From contig JAQUAA010000013.1 in the NCBI GenBank assembly GCA_028687495.1, positions 9,934 to 15,576 on the forward strand: 5,643 nt of DNA, given 5' to 3'. Numbering within the stretch: position 1 is the first letter of the stretch; each line of letters opens with the position of its first letter. Of the stretch, positions 1 through 5,460 are shown piece after piece. The DNA is from Minisyncoccota bacterium (GTDB lineage Bacteria; Patescibacteriota; Minisyncoccia; Minisyncoccales; RBG-13-42-11). Below the pieces are notes generated by a model. It worked only from the letters and a program-made list of their open reading frames with translations. It searched no databases and had not been told where the DNA came from. Both the position numbers and the translations under genes were made by a program.

Positions 1-2
1 GG

Positions 3-18
3 TATGATAAATTATAAT
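3..18 (+). promoter_or_regulatory. Possible -10 region(s) upstream of rpsL
   Basis: Two -10-like hexamers are visible, TATGAT at 3-8 and a perfect TATAAT at 13-18. Any -35 box would lie outside the window, so this is half a promoter at best. Initiation from TATAAT would give a leader of only about 12 nt before the rpsL ATG, with no Shine-Dalgarno site. The region is very AT-rich, so chance matches are likely. The frame starting at base 1 is also open until a TAA at 34-36, so this could instead be the tail of an upstream gene. Confidence 0.3.
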
Positions 19-37
19 TTGTTTATTCAAGAATAAT

Positions 38-460
38 ATGCCGACCATCCATCAATTAATTAAAAAGGGGAGAAAGAAAACCAAAAAGCGAACCAAATCG
101 CCGGCTTTGACGTTCGGTTTTAATGTCAAGAAAAACAGACCGAAAGAATATTTTTCTCCTTTCAAAAGAGGAATTTGTTTGAAAGTTTTTACCACGACTC
201 CCAAAAAACCTAATTCGGCTTTGAGAAAAGTGGCGAGGGTGAAACTTACCAACGGCATGGAAGTGACCGCTTATATTCCCGGAGAGGGCCATAATTTGCA
301 GGAGCACTCCGTGGTTGTCATCAGGGGAGGAAGGGTCAAGGACTTGCCGGGCGTAAGATATCACATCATCAGAGGAATGCTGGATGCTGCCGGAGTTGAA
401 GGCAGGAAGAAACAAAGGTCAAGTTACGGCGCCAAAAGGGAAGAAAGTAAAGCCAAATAA
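38..460 (+). CDS. rpsL: 30S ribosomal protein S12
   Basis: S12 lies at the decoding centre of the small subunit, contacts helix 44 and helps check codon-anticodon pairing. The core matches the family almost word for word: [13 protein letters not shown] (residues 52-64), [17 protein letters not shown] (82-98) and [10 protein letters not shown] (100-109). Lys56 and Lys101 are the residues whose mutation gives streptomycin resistance in other bacteria; both are wild type here. Asp102 is the position methylthiolated by RimO in E. coli. The protein has 140 residues against 124 in E. coli. Part of the excess is an insertion of about 13 residues after SPAL (residues 25-42), matching in length the one in Bacillus S12. 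The ATG at 38 gives the usual MPTIxQL start. No Shine-Dalgarno site is seen. It is the first gene of the str cluster, 3 bp from rpsG. Confidence 0.98.
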   Translation: MPTIHQLIKKGRKKTKKRTKSPALTFGFNVKKNRPKEYFSPFKRGICLKVFTTTPKKPNSALRKVARVKLTNGMEVTAYIPGEGHNLQEHSVVVIRGGRVKDLPGVRYHIIRGMLDAAGVEGRKKQRSSYGAKREESKAK

Positions 461-463
461 AAC

Positions 464-934
464 ATGGCCAGAAGAAACAGAAAACAAAAAAAAGAAATTT
501 TGCCCGATCCCATTTACAACAACGTTGAAGTGGCGAGATTCATCACGCAGATTATGAGGTGCGGGAAGAAAACCATTGCCAGAAAAATCGTTTACGGAGC
601 CCTTGATATCATTAAAGAAAAAACAAAAAAAGAACCTTTGGAAGTTTTTCAAAAAGCAATCGAAAACACCACTCCTTTATTGGAGATAAAACCGAAAAGA
701 GTCGGAGGAGCGACTTATCAGGTGCCGAGGGAAGTAAGGGCCGACAGGGGAACGGCTTTGTCCATGCGCTGGATAATTCAGGTGGCCAAATCGAAAAAAG
801 GAAAACCGATGAGGGAAAAATTGGCGGAAGAAATTATTTTAGCTTCCAATAAAGAAGGATCGGCCGTGAAGAAAAAAGAAGATACTCACCGCATGGCGGA
901 AGCCAACAGGGCCTTCGCTCACTTTGCTTGGTAA
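464..934 (+). CDS. rpsG: 30S ribosomal protein S7
   Basis: S7 nucleates assembly of the 30S head by binding the 3' major domain of 16S rRNA, and it lines the E-site/mRNA exit region. Diagnostic stretches are ILPDP (residues 12-16), the beta-hairpin region [15 protein letters not shown] (78-92), MRWII (101-105) and the C-terminal [22 protein letters not shown] (135-156). At 156 residues it is the short form of the family, ending at the AHxxW position without the C-terminal extension found in some E. coli strains. It starts 3 bp after the rpsL stop, suggesting translational coupling. No Shine-Dalgarno site lies at a useful distance; a purine run near 438-448 is too far upstream. In E. coli, S7 represses its own operon by binding the rpsL-rpsG spacer. 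With only 3 bp here, that spacer-based element cannot exist in the same form. Confidence 0.98.
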   Translation: MARRNRKQKKEILPDPIYNNVEVARFITQIMRCGKKTIARKIVYGALDIIKEKTKKEPLEVFQKAIENTTPLLEIKPKRVGGATYQVPREVRADRGTALSMRWIIQVAKSKKGKPMREKLAEEIILASNKEGSAVKKKEDTHRMAEANRAFAHFAW

Positions 935-945
935 TTTATTCTCAG

Positions 946-3039
946 ATGCCCAGAAAATATCCAGTTGAAAAATATAGAAACATAGGTATCATCGCTCATA
1001 TTTCAGCAGGTAAAACAACGACAACTACCTGCATTTTGTATTACACGGGTAAAACTTATAAGATCGGAACTTTGGAAAAGGGAACCACGGTCATGGACTG
1101 GATGGTTCAGTCGCAGGAAAGAGCCATGACGATCATGGCTGCGGCCACCACCTGCTATTGGAAAATAGGAGAAGGTGGTGAAGACTACCAAATAAACATT
1201 ATCGACACTCCCGGCCACATTGATTTTACGGCCGAAGTCCAGAGATCCTTGCGGGTCTTGGACGGCGCCGTGGTTGTTTTTGACGGCGGAGCCGGAGTCC
1301 AGACGCAATCGGAAACCGTCTGGCGCCAGGCGGATAATTTTTCCGTTCCCAGAATCTGCTTCGTCAATAAAATGGACAAGATGGGAGCCGGATTCGAGGC
1401 CAATCTTGAATCAATCAGAAAAAGATTGACCAGAGACGCCTTCCCCGTGCAATTACCCATCGGCCAGGAAAACAGTTTCTCCGGCGTGATTGATTTATTG
1501 AAAATGAAAGCCTTGAAATTTGAAGGCACGGAAGGAGAAACGGTCAAAGAAGAAGACATTACAGAGGACTTAAAAGAAAAAGCCAAAGAATGGAGAGATA
1601 AATTGGTTGAAAGAATCGCCGCCGAAGACGAAGAACTTCTGGAAAAGTATTTGGCGGGCGAGGATCTACCGATTGAAGAATTGAGAAAGGGTTTGAGAAA
1701 GGCGGTGATCAAGTGCAGGATTTTTCCGGTATTTTTCGGTTCGCTTTTCAAAAGAATCGGAGTCCAGCCGATTTTGGACGCCATAATCTATTATTTGCCC
1801 AGTCCCATTGATATGCCGGCAATAAAAGGGACCGATCCTAAAACCGGCGAGGAGATCGAAAGAAAACCCTTGGATACGGAACCTTTTGCCGCCCTTTCTT
1901 TTAAAATCCAGGCTGACCCCTACGTCGGTACTCTTACCTTTTTCAGGGTTTATTCGGGAACGCTCAAAAGGGGTTCTTATGTTTTGAATACTTTATCCGG
2001 CGAAAAAGAAAGAATCGGCAGGTTATTGCGAATGTACGCTGCCCAGAGAGAGGAGGTTGAGGAGGCCTATGCCGGAGATATTTTGGCGACGGTCGGTCTG
2101 AAAAACACTTCCACCGGGCATACTTTGTGCGACGAAGCGAATCCGATTGTTCTGGAAAAGATTACTTTCCCCGAGCCCGTCATTGCCGTGAGAATCGAAC
2201 CCAAGACAAAGGCGGACGAGGAAAAAATGTCTTTTGCCTTGAAAAAACTGGCTGAGGAAGATCCGACATTCACCGTTAAGGGAGATCCGGAAACAGGAGA
2301 AACGATCATTGCCGGCATGGGAGAACTGCATCTGGAAATTCTGGTTGACAGGATGAAAAGGGAATTCAAGGTTGAAGGAAACGTCGGCAGACCGCAGGTG
2401 GCCTACAAAGAAACGATCAGGGAATCGTCCGAGGCCGAAGGAAAATACATCAGGCAATCCGGAGGCAGAGGGCAGTACGGTCACGTTTGGTTGAGAGTGG
2501 AGCCCAAAAACAGGGGAGAAGGGTTTGAGTTTATCAACGAAATCAAAGGAGGCGTCATTCCCCAGGAATATATCCCGGCCGTGGAAAAAGGAATTAAAGA
2601 AGCCCTGGATAAAGGAGTGATGGCGGGTTACGAATTGGTTGATTTGTCGGCCACTCTTTACGACGGTTCTTTCCACGAAGTCGATTCTTCGGAATTCGCT
2701 TTCAAACTGGCAGGTTCCATCGCTCTCCAGGAAGCGGTAAAAAGAGCAAAGCCGGTAATCTTGGAGCCCATTATGAAACTGGAAGTTATTTGTCCCGCTG
2801 AATTTTTCGGAAGCGTCATCGGAGATTTGGCTGCCAGAAGAGGCAAGATTGAAGAGACGGAAGACAGGGGAGACATGAAGATCATAAGAAGTAAGGCTCC
2901 TTTGGCCGAGATGTTCGGTTATGCGACCACTTTACGCTCCTTGACACAGGGACGGGGAACCTTTACCATGGAATTTGACCATTACGAAGAGACTCCTCAG
3001 AGCATTGCCCAGGAAATCATTGAAGGCAAGAGGAGATAA
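946..3039 (+). CDS. fusA: Elongation factor G with atypical GTPase centre
   Basis: EF-G is the GTPase that drives tRNA-mRNA translocation and, with RRF, ribosome recycling. At 697 residues all five domains are present: G domain with G' insert (about 1-290), II (about 300-400), III, IV (about 485-600) and V (from about 603). Domain IV keeps the tip loops [11 protein letters not shown] (504-514) and FHEVDSSE (576-583, with His577 matching the translocation His). Intact G motifs are Lys23/Thr24, Thr62, DTPGH (87-91) and NKMD (141-144). Unusual residues, in E. coli numbering up to about residue 67, are D20S, E28T, R29C, E42T, E54V, E56S, G60A, I61M and T64M; the G5 box reads SLF (266-268) instead of SAF. 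ATG 946 is chosen because its N-terminus aligns with E. coli EF-G without gaps; a TTG at 928 would overlap rpsG and add six unmatched residues. No Shine-Dalgarno site is seen, and the spacer to rpsG is 11 bp. Function as the main EF-G is inferred from context and intact domains II-V. Confidence 0.97.
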   Translation: MPRKYPVEKYRNIGIIAHISAGKTTTTTCILYYTGKTYKIGTLEKGTTVMDWMVQSQERAMTIMAAATTCYWKIGEGGEDYQINIIDTPGHIDFTAEVQRSLRVLDGAVVVFDGGAGVQTQSETVWRQADNFSVPRICFVNKMDKMGAGFEANLESIRKRLTRDAFPVQLPIGQENSFSGVIDLLKMKALKFEGTEGETVKEEDITEDLKEKAKEWRDKLVERIAAEDEELLEKYLAGEDLPIEELRKGLRKAVIKCRIFPVFFGSLFKRIGVQPILDAIIYYLPSPIDMPAIKGTDPKTGEEIERKPLDTEPFAALSFKIQADPYVGTLTFFRVYSGTLKRGSYVLNTLSGEKERIGRLLRMYAAQREEVEEAYAGDILATVGLKNTSTGHTLCDEANPIVLEKITFPEPVIAVRIEPKTKADEEKMSFALKKLAEEDPTFTVKGDPETGETIIAGMGELHLEILVDRMKREFKVEGNVGRPQVAYKETIRESSEAEGKYIRQSGGRGQYGHVWLRVEPKNRGEGFEFINEIKGGVIPQEYIPAVEKGIKEALDKGVMAGYELVDLSATLYDGSFHEVDSSEFAFKLAGSIALQEAVKRAKPVILEPIMKLEVICPAEFFGSVIGDLAARRGKIEETEDRGDMKIIRSKAPLAEMFGYATTLRSLTQGRGTFTMEFDHYEETPQSIAQEIIEGKRR

Positions 3040-3049
3040 TTATTAACAA

Positions 3050-3077
3050 TTGACAAATTTTTAAGATTGAGTAATAT
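3050..3077 (+). promoter_or_regulatory. Candidate sigma70 promoter for tuf
   Basis: A perfect -35 TTGACA (3050-3055) is followed, after a 16-bp spacer, by TAATAT (3072-3077). TATAGT at 3075-3080 is an alternative -10 with a 19-bp spacer. The site begins 10 bp after the fusA stop, inside the only long gap of the str part, and would start transcription near 3084. That leaves an AT-rich, apparently unstructured leader of about 70 nt before the tuf ATG. A dedicated promoter for tuf makes sense because EF-Tu is needed in large excess over EF-G and ribosomal proteins. Confidence 0.65.
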
Positions 3078-3152
3078 AGTACTACGGGTTTATAAAAACA
3101 AAAAAGGGTCAAAATAATAAAATATGTTAAATAATAATTAATCAAAAAAAAT

Positions 3153-4352
3153 ATGGCAGAAAAAGCAAAATTCGAAAGGGGGAAACCCCACGTCAATATC
3201 GGTACGATCGGCCATGTCGCCCATGGGAAAACTACGCTCACCGCGGCAATCACCCATGTTTTAGGTTTGAAAGGCTTGGCCAAGAAAGAATGGAGCGTTG
3301 ACGATATCAACGCCGCTCCCGAAGAGAAAGCCAGAGGATTGACCATTACGGTCACTCACCTGGAGTACGAGACCGACAAACGCCATTATGCTCACATCGA
3401 TTGTCCCGGTCACGCTGATTACGTCAAGAACATGATTACCGGGGCTGCCCAGATGGACGGCGGCATTTTGGTTATCTCGGCTCCTGACGGACCCATGCCT
3501 CAGACCAGAGAACACATTCTCTTGGCCAGGCAGGTGGGCCTTCCGGCTTTAGTCGTTTTTCTGAACAAAATCGATCAGGTTGATGATCCTGAAATCGTTA
3601 ATTTGGTGGAGAGCGAAGTCAGGGAACTGTTAAAGAAATACGGTTTTCCCGGAGACACCATTCCCATCATCAGAGGTTCTGCTTTGAAAGCTTTGGAAGC
3701 CAAATCAATTGACGACGAGGCGGCCAAGCCCATCATTGAATTAATGAAGGCGGTTGACGAGTATATTCCCGAACCCACCAGAGAAATCGACAAGCCGTTC
3801 TTGATGGCCATCGAAGACGTTTTCTCTATTGCCGGTCGTGGAACGGTTGCCACCGGAAGAATTGAAAGAGGCATAATCCATGCCAACGATGAAGTGGAAC
3901 TGGTCGGAATAAAACCGACGACCAAGACGACCGCTGTTTCCATCGAAATGTTCAACAAGATTCTGGACGAAGGTCGAGCCGGAGACAATGTCGGTATTCT
4001 GTTGAGAGGATCGAAAAAAGAAGACGTGGAAAGAGGCCAGGTTTTAGCCAAACCCGGCACCATTACTCCTCATACCGAATTTGAGGCGGAGGTTTACGTT
4101 TTGACCAAGGAAGAAGGCGGCAGACATACTCCTTTCTTCACCGGTTACAAACCCCAGCTTTATTTCAGAACGACTGACGTTACCGGAGAAGTTACCTTGC
4201 CCGAGGGCACGGAAATGGTCATGCCCGGCGATACGGTAAATCTGAAAGTTAAATTGTTAGCTCCCATTGCCATGGAAGAAAAACAAAGATTTGCCATCAG
4301 AGAAGGCGGCAAAACAGTGGCTTCCGGAGTGGTGACAAAAATAGCCAAGTAA
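3153..4352 (+). CDS. tuf: Elongation factor Tu with eIF2-gamma-like P-loop
   Basis: EF-Tu is the GTPase that carries aminoacyl-tRNA to the ribosomal A site. Its 399 residues cover all three domains: G domain (about 1-205), domain 2 (about 215-305, with [13 protein letters not shown]) and domain 3 (about 306-399, with [19 protein letters not shown]). G motifs are GHVAHGKTT (20-28), RGLTI (61-65), DCPGH (83-87, including the catalytic His87, E. coli His84), NKID (138-141) and SAL (176-178). The P-loop Asp (E. coli Asp21) is Ala23, and switch I reads [14 protein letters not shown] where E. coli has [14 protein letters not shown]. The rest is conventional, including the tRNA- and EF-Ts-contacting regions, so this is probably the working EF-Tu. 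The N-terminus [15 protein letters not shown] supports the ATG at 3153. No Shine-Dalgarno site is seen; the start is preceded by an A-rich run. It has its own candidate promoter and lies 34 bp before rpsJ. Confidence 0.98.
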   Translation: MAEKAKFERGKPHVNIGTIGHVAHGKTTLTAAITHVLGLKGLAKKEWSVDDINAAPEEKARGLTITVTHLEYETDKRHYAHIDCPGHADYVKNMITGAAQMDGGILVISAPDGPMPQTREHILLARQVGLPALVVFLNKIDQVDDPEIVNLVESEVRELLKKYGFPGDTIPIIRGSALKALEAKSIDDEAAKPIIELMKAVDEYIPEPTREIDKPFLMAIEDVFSIAGRGTVATGRIERGIIHANDEVELVGIKPTTKTTAVSIEMFNKILDEGRAGDNVGILLRGSKKEDVERGQVLAKPGTITPHTEFEAEVYVLTKEEGGRHTPFFTGYKPQLYFRTTDVTGEVTLPEGTEMVMPGDTVNLKVKLLAPIAMEEKQRFAIREGGKTVASGVVTKIAK

Positions 4353-4386
4353 ATAGTGAAGATTCTTTAGACGTTGTTCCTTTAAG

Positions 4387-4728
4387 ATGCCAAAAAAGAA
4401 GATAATTTCAGGAGAAGAAGAAGTAAAAGCCAAGATTAGGATAAAATTGAGAGCTTTCGATCATAAAGTGATCGACAGCGCCAGCCGTCAGATTATCGAA
4501 GTGGCTTTACGTTACGGAGCTGAAGTATTGGGCCCCGTTCCTTTGCCCACGGAGATCAACAAATACACGGTAAACAGGTCCTCTTTTATTCATAAAGATG
4601 CGAGAGAGCAGTTTGAGATGAGGGTCCACAAAAGACTGATCGACATCTTGAATCCCAACCAGAAAGTGATTGATGCGTTGATGAATCTGAACCTGCCGGC
4701 CGGCGTCGACATCGAAATCAAAATGTAA
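4387..4728 (+). CDS. rpsJ: 30S ribosomal protein S10
   Basis: S10 is a component of the 30S head and, in many bacteria, the NusE partner of NusB in antitermination. Family signatures are [15 protein letters not shown] (residues 16-30), the GPVPLPT loop (49-55), [19 protein letters not shown] (69-87) and the C-terminal [18 protein letters not shown]. The protein has 113 residues against 103 in E. coli. The excess is a charged N-terminal extension of about 10 residues ([12 protein letters not shown]). No later ATG precedes the conserved core, so the extension looks real. There is no Shine-Dalgarno site. It lies only 34 bp after tuf but 136 bp before rplC, so it appears to be transcribed with tuf rather than from the promoter in front of rplC. 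In E. coli, by contrast, rpsJ heads the S10 operon. Confidence 0.98.
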   Translation: MPKKKIISGEEEVKAKIRIKLRAFDHKVIDSASRQIIEVALRYGAEVLGPVPLPTEINKYTVNRSSFIHKDAREQFEMRVHKRLIDILNPNQKVIDALMNLNLPAGVDIEIKM

Positions 4729-4740
4729 AGACAGCTACTA

Positions 4741-4769
4741 TTTACAGAGCTTAATTTTTATCTTAAAAT
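4741..4769 (+). promoter_or_regulatory. Candidate sigma70 promoter for rplC-rplD
   Basis: TTTACA (4741-4746) and TAAAAT (4764-4769) each match five of six consensus positions and are separated by the optimal 17 bp. The site begins 12 bp after the rpsJ stop. A start near 4776 would give a leader of about 90 nt that contains the two competing hairpins described below. The gap is AT-rich, so partial matches arise easily, but the spacing and the leader that follows strengthen the call. Confidence 0.55.
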
Positions 4770-4772
4770 TAA
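4751..4772 (+). repeat. AT-only inverted repeat over the rplC promoter -10
   Basis: TTAATTTT (4751-4758) and AAAATTAA (4765-4772) are perfect 8-bp inverted copies separated by six bases. The right arm covers most of the candidate -10 hexamer. It could be a repressor-type operator or a weak AU hairpin at the end of the rpsJ transcript, but in sequence this AT-rich chance is a real alternative. Confidence 0.3.
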
Positions 4773-4809
4773 AATGTTAAAATCGAAATTATAAAAAATA
4801 AATTATTCG

Positions 4810-4840
4810 AAATAGCCACGCGATTGGAACCGGGCTATTT
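4810..4840 (+). promoter_or_regulatory. Candidate antiterminator stem-loop in rplC leader
   Basis: AAATAGCC (4810-4817) pairs perfectly over 8 bp with GGCTATTT (4833-4840), leaving a 15-nt loop. The right arm includes bases 4833-4835, which also form the left arm of the downstream hairpin, and covers that hairpin's loop. The two structures therefore cannot form together. This is the standard layout of an antiterminator competing with a terminator. It is visible by base pairing only; no energy calculation or homologue comparison was done. Confidence 0.45.
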
Positions 4841-4850
4841 GCCCGGTTTT
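4828..4850 (+). terminator. Candidate intrinsic terminator/attenuator hairpin upstream of rplC
   Basis: AACCGGGC (4828-4835) pairs over 8 bp with GCCCGGTT (4841-4848) around a TATTT loop, and the stem can be extended outward by two G-U pairs and a U-A pair. It runs into TTTT (4847-4850) and further T-rich sequence. It ends 16 nt before the rplC ATG, leaving no room for a promoter between hairpin and gene. It therefore probably acts inside the rplC leader, as an attenuator or translational regulator, rather than as a plain operon end. The U-tract is short, so termination may be partial. Confidence 0.55.
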
Positions 4851-4864
4851 AGATTATCCTTATC

Positions 4865-5458
4865 ATGAAATTTATTTTAGGTAAAAAATTGGGCATGTCG
4901 CAGATTTTCGACAAAGAAGGAAAGGTTACGCCGGTAACTCTTGTTGAGGCTGGTCCCTGCAAGATTCTGCAGGTAAAGACCAGAGATAAGGATGGTTATG
5001 AAGCTTTGCAAGTGGGTTTCGTCGAAAAGAAAAAAAAGATTAAAAAAACGGACAAAGGAAAAGAATTCAGATACATCAAGGAACAAAGGTTGGACGGCAG
5101 CGAACAATACAAAGTCGGGGATGAAATAAATGTCGCTATTTTCAACGAAGGAGACAAGGTCAAGATCATCGGAACCTCCAAGGGGAAAGGTTTCCAGGGA
5201 GCGGTAAAAAGATGGGGATTCAAGGGAAAACTGTCAAAAACCCACGGAACTAAACACGAGATAAGAACTCTGGGTTCCACCGGTTCTTCAATCCCGGCCA
5301 GAGTAATAAAAGGAAGAAAAATGCCAGGACGAATGGGTCAGGACCGCGTGACAATAAACAATTTAAAAATCGTTAAAGTTGATAAAGAGAATAATTTACT
5401 GGCTTTAAAAGGCGCCTTGCCGGGTCCCAAAGGCGCTTTAATTGAGATTAAAGGATAA
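4865..5458 (+). CDS. rplC: 50S ribosomal protein L3
   Basis: L3 is one of the first proteins to bind 23S rRNA during 50S assembly, and its internal loop reaches towards the peptidyl transferase centre. Family signatures are the N-terminal ILGKKLGMSQIF (residues 4-15), VTLVEAGPC (24-32), the central GTSKGKGFQGAVKRWGF (103-119), THGTK (126-130), KGRKMPGRMG (149-158) and the C-terminal NLLALKGALPGPKGALIEI. Its 197 residues are slightly fewer than the usual 205-210. In the loop, the residue corresponding to E. coli Gln150, the PrmB methylation site, is Ser141 (GSTGS instead of GSIGQ), so that modification cannot occur here. The ATG at 4865 gives the standard start. There is no Shine-Dalgarno site; the upstream bases are T-rich. 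The gene sits behind its own candidate promoter and attenuator, and is followed after 2 bp by rplD. Confidence 0.98.
   Translation: MKFILGKKLGMSQIFDKEGKVTPVTLVEAGPCKILQVKTRDKDGYEALQVGFVEKKKKIKKTDKGKEFRYIKEQRLDGSEQYKVGDEINVAIFNEGDKVKIIGTSKGKGFQGAVKRWGFKGKLSKTHGTKHEIRTLGSTGSSIPARVIKGRKMPGRMGQDRVTINNLKIVKVDKENNLLALKGALPGPKGALIEIKG
5450..5455 (+). promoter_or_regulatory. Shine-Dalgarno-like site for rplD
   Basis: AAAGGA lies 5 nt before the rplD ATG and overlaps the last codons of rplC. It is the only convincing Shine-Dalgarno match among the seven starts in this window. Because it also encodes the terminal Lys-Gly of L3, it could be coincidental. Confidence 0.45.
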
Positions 5459-5460
5459 TT

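Noticed and set aside
1..36. Open frame from base 1 to a TAA at 34-36, possibly the end of an upstream gene such as rpoC
   Set aside because: Only about eleven codons are visible, with no resemblance to a known C-terminus that I can identify. It cannot be told from chance, so it is not annotated.
464..934. S7 looked truncated at the C-terminus compared with the E. coli K-12 protein
   Set aside because: The 156-residue form ending at AHxxW is the normal length in many bacteria; the longer tail is an E. coli K-12 feature.
928..945. TTG at 928 as an upstream start for fusA
   Set aside because: It would overlap the rpsG stop and add six residues (MVIYSQ) not matched in EF-G. The ATG at 946 aligns with E. 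coli EF-G residue by residue.
1185..1784. A 199-codon open frame on the minus strand within fusA, and another of 217 codons at 2023-2676
   Set aside because: Both lie wholly antisense to a perfectly conserved EF-G and have no recognisable protein features. They follow from the codon pattern of the sense gene.
946..3039. Possibility that this fusA is a decaying pseudogene or a non-translocating EF-G paralogue
   Set aside because: The frame is intact over 697 codons, domain IV tip loops and other G motifs are conserved, and it sits in the standard str position. The unusual residues cluster functionally rather than being scattered.
3124..3141. Mini-ORF MLNNN in the tuf leader as a gene
   Set aside because: Five codons in AT-rich sequence without a ribosome binding site; mentioned only alongside the similar frame before rplC.
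4763..4783. Three TTAAAAT copies (4763-4769, 4769-4775, 4777-4783) as a protein-binding repeat array
   Set aside because: Spacing is irregular (6 then 8 bases) and the local sequence is nearly pure A/T, so low complexity explains it.
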